A stretch of DNA of 38,938 bases. Source: Actinomycetota bacterium (GTDB taxonomy: Bacteria > Actinomycetota > AC-67). The stretch covers positions 1 to 38,938 of the forward strand of contig JAIVGO010000016.1 of assembly GCA_020201525.1 (NCBI GenBank), given 5' to 3'. The translations under genes were made by a program, and so were the position numbers. Shown here piece by piece: positions 37,489 to 38,938 of this stretch (the stretch's first letter is position 1; every line of letters starts with the position of its first letter). The notes below the pieces were generated by a model. The model searched no databases. It was given only the letters and a program-made list of their open reading frames with translations, and was not told the origin of the DNA.

Positions 37489-37830
37489 TCAGTCGCCGAG
37501 GTGCTCCTTGGCGACGCGCTTCGGCACAACCATCCGCCACGCATCGAGAACGATTTCCCGCATCTCGACGTCGTCGATGGCAGCGAGACGAGCGACAACC
37601 CAGTTGTACCGCATGTCGGAAAGTTGGGGCATGGAGAACTTGCCGGGTTCGGATGCGACGAGGGCCTCGCGCTCCTCTTTGGGAAATGCGAACCCCATCG
37701 TTTGTTCGTCACGCGAAAAAGCGAGGTACACGAGGCTTCCAACCCGAAACTTGACACGATCATGAATCAGCACCTCGTAGCTGCGGGGCAGCGTACGAGC
37801 CAGCGTGCGCACGTCTTCGATCGTCGTCAT
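37489..37830 (-). CDS. MmcQ/YjbR-family protein
   Basis: A 113-aa protein of the YjbR/MmcQ (CyaY-like fold) family: IEDVRTLARTLPRSYEVLIHDRVKFRVGSLVYLAFS, then TMGFAFPKEEREALVASEP, MRYNWVVARLAAID and the C-terminal helix EIVLDAWRMVVPKRVAKEHL. The family is often labelled DNA-binding, but its biochemical role is not established. ATG 37830 has no obvious Shine-Dalgarno sequence. It is transcribed toward the acylase gene, with 197 bp between them. Confidence 0.9.
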   Translation of the reverse strand: MTTIEDVRTLARTLPRSYEVLIHDRVKFRVGSLVYLAFSRDEQTMGFAFPKEEREALVASEPGKFSMPQLSDMRYNWVVARLAAIDDVEMREIVLDAWRMVVPKRVAKEHLGD

Positions 37831-38053
37831 ATCGGCGGGTTATTGTCGCGCGGAAAAAGACGTTGCGTCGTCTATCGCTTCGAGGTACGCTTCTTCAAAT
37901 CCGATCGACACGGAAGGGGTGATGTTCATGACCACTGCGCCTGCGAACACGCCCCGCTGCGCTGCCTGAGCTAACCGGCGCGCCTCTTTCTTTTCTCGGC
38001 GTTCGTGCCGCGGGGCTCCTTTCGCTCCCATCCGAAAACAAAGGAGACCTGCA
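37831..38053. other. Divergent upstream region of the YjbR and RIO kinase genes
   Basis: A 223-bp region with no full gene. A 15-codon frame (ATG 37922, ending TGA 37969, behind GGAAGGGG) would give MFMTTAPANTPRCAA and could be a leader peptide, but this is weak. The RIO kinase ribosome site AAAGGAG is near 38039-38046. Confidence 0.3.
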
Positions 38054-38899
38054 TTGACTCGCTTACGACCACAGGTGCGAGCGATTTCGCCCGCGCTCAT
38101 ACTGGAAGATTTCATCGACGATGAAGAAATCGGCCTTCTGAAGTCTGGGAAGGAAGCAGACGTGTATCTCGTACGGCGGCGCGCGGCCGCCCGCTCATGC
38201 CTGCTCGCAGCCAAGCGGTACGTGGACCCGGACGAACGCGCGTTCAAGAGCAACGCGCGGTATTTTGCCCACGAGCGAGGCGACGGCTTCGTTCGCGACG
38301 GGGGAGATCGCCGACGGGCTGTGGCCGGGCGCAACACGCAAAAGGCAATCGATCAACGATCACGGCACGGTCGCGCCGTGATTCACGATCGGTGGATCGA
38401 CAACGAATGGAACGTGCTCGGCACTCTGTGGCGGGCAGGAGTCAATGTGCCCTATCCCGTCGAACGCCTGCAGGATGGAATCCTCATGGAGTACGTCGGC
38501 GACGAGGAGCAGGCTGCTCCGCGACTCGCGAACGCGCGCGTCGAGCGCGCACAGCTGCGTGGGTTGTTCGATCAGTTGCGCGAAAACCTCAAGGGATTCG
38601 CACGATCGGGCCTCGTGCACGCCGACCTCTCGCCGTACAACGTGTTGCTGTGGGACGAGTTGTTGTGGATCATCGACGTCCCACAAGCCGTGCCGTATCT
38701 GGAAAACCTCGACGCGACGGAGTTTCTCCATCGCGATGTCACGAACATGTGCACCTGGTTCAATCGTAAAGGTCTCGCGTGCGACGCCGAGGATCTCTTC
38801 GCGACGCTGTTGAGCGAGCAGTTCGACTACCGGATGGAGGACCGGTTCCACGCAAAGGGATTAGGATCTACTCACGTCCGGAGTTGCCCAAATTGGTGA
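38054..38899 (+). CDS. RIO-type serine protein kinase
   Basis: A 281-aa atypical kinase of the RIO1 family. The nucleotide-binding start is GLLKSGKEADVYLVRRR (a P-loop-like GKEADVY), with Lys in LLAAKRYV. The catalytic loop is LVHADLSPYNVLLW (Asp, Asn), and the metal-binding Asp is in WIIDVPQAVPYLEN. The ending EFLHRDVTNMCTWFNRKG is typical of bacterial and archaeal RIO proteins. A basic segment (residues about 70-115) has more Arg and Gly than usual. RIO kinases work in ribosome maturation in archaea and eukaryotes; their bacterial role is little known. The start is TTG 38054, eight bases after AAAGGAG. After EDRFHAKG the last residues (LGSTHVRSCPNW) look unrelated, so the true C-terminus may be altered. 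Confidence 0.9.
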   Translation: MTRLRPQVRAISPALILEDFIDDEEIGLLKSGKEADVYLVRRRAAARSCLLAAKRYVDPDERAFKSNARYFAHERGDGFVRDGGDRRRAVAGRNTQKAIDQRSRHGRAVIHDRWIDNEWNVLGTLWRAGVNVPYPVERLQDGILMEYVGDEEQAAPRLANARVERAQLRGLFDQLRENLKGFARSGLVHADLSPYNVLLWDELLWIIDVPQAVPYLENLDATEFLHRDVTNMCTWFNRKGLACDAEDLFATLLSEQFDYRMEDRFHAKGLGSTHVRSCPNW

Positions 38900-38938
38900 C
38901 GTTCGTCGCTCCGATGCAAGGCGAAGCAAGGGGCATAC

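Noticed and set aside
37922-37969. 15-codon leader peptide before the RIO kinase
   Set aside because: It has a ribosome-like site, but is too short to judge and no attenuator-like stem-loop follows; mentioned only in the intergenic entry.

Overview
The window looks like chromosome of a high-GC Gram-positive-type bacterium, most likely a member of Actinomycetota (possibly an uncultured lineage). This rests on the uniformly GC-rich codon use, the AfsR/SARP-type regulator with a BTAD domain, the PucR-type regulator, the AbiEi/DUF559 protein, and the many GTG or TTG starts behind AGGAG-type ribosome sites. No rRNA, tRNA, CRISPR array, integrase, transposase or prophage gene was found.

Left part (1-13.8 kb): a truncated membrane sensor with a GAF domain; a divergent AbiEi-like/DUF559 protein bracketed by a 48-bp direct repeat; a two-domain VOC (PhnB-like) protein; a decayed HxlR regulator beside a frameshifted SAM methyltransferase; an AfsR-type regulator with a small divergent partner; katG; and a cupin - TetR - (alpha/beta hydrolase::glycosyltransferase) operon with a palindrome in its promoter.

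Central part (13.9-27.9 kb): six consecutive minus-strand genes, 8-84 bp apart, all encoding proteins with cleavable signal peptides and none with an enzyme signature that I can see. In transcription order they are an Ig-repeat protein, an NHL beta-propeller with a Cys/Pro repeat tail, a 1137-aa repeat protein (B), a Gly-rich 293-aa protein, a 332-aa protein, and a 1279-aa paralogue of B (A). A and B share a VCBS/FG-GAP-like N-domain, three (B) or four (A) copies of an approximately 160-aa unit, and a C-terminal domain with ten conserved cysteines, the last being the final residue. Modules are also shared between other members. I read this as one extracellular assembly or surface-matrix system that I do not recognise, and it is the best candidate here for something undescribed.

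Right of it (28.0-32.0 kb), on the same strand, lie a PucR-family regulator and a secreted alpha/beta hydrolase with an N-terminal sugar-binding-like module. They may control, or act with, the secreted operon. The last part (32.4-38.9 kb) has a SnoaL-like protein, a LuxR-family regulator with an out-of-frame internal deletion, a secreted penicillin-acylase-family Ntn hydrolase, a YjbR/MmcQ protein and a RIO-type kinase.

Four genes are broken in this sequence (HxlR, methyltransferase, Ig-repeat protein, LuxR). Three carry single-base indels in or next to short homopolymers, which could be sequence errors. The HxlR gene also has two nonsense codons, and the LuxR gene appears to lack a whole segment, so those two look truly decayed.
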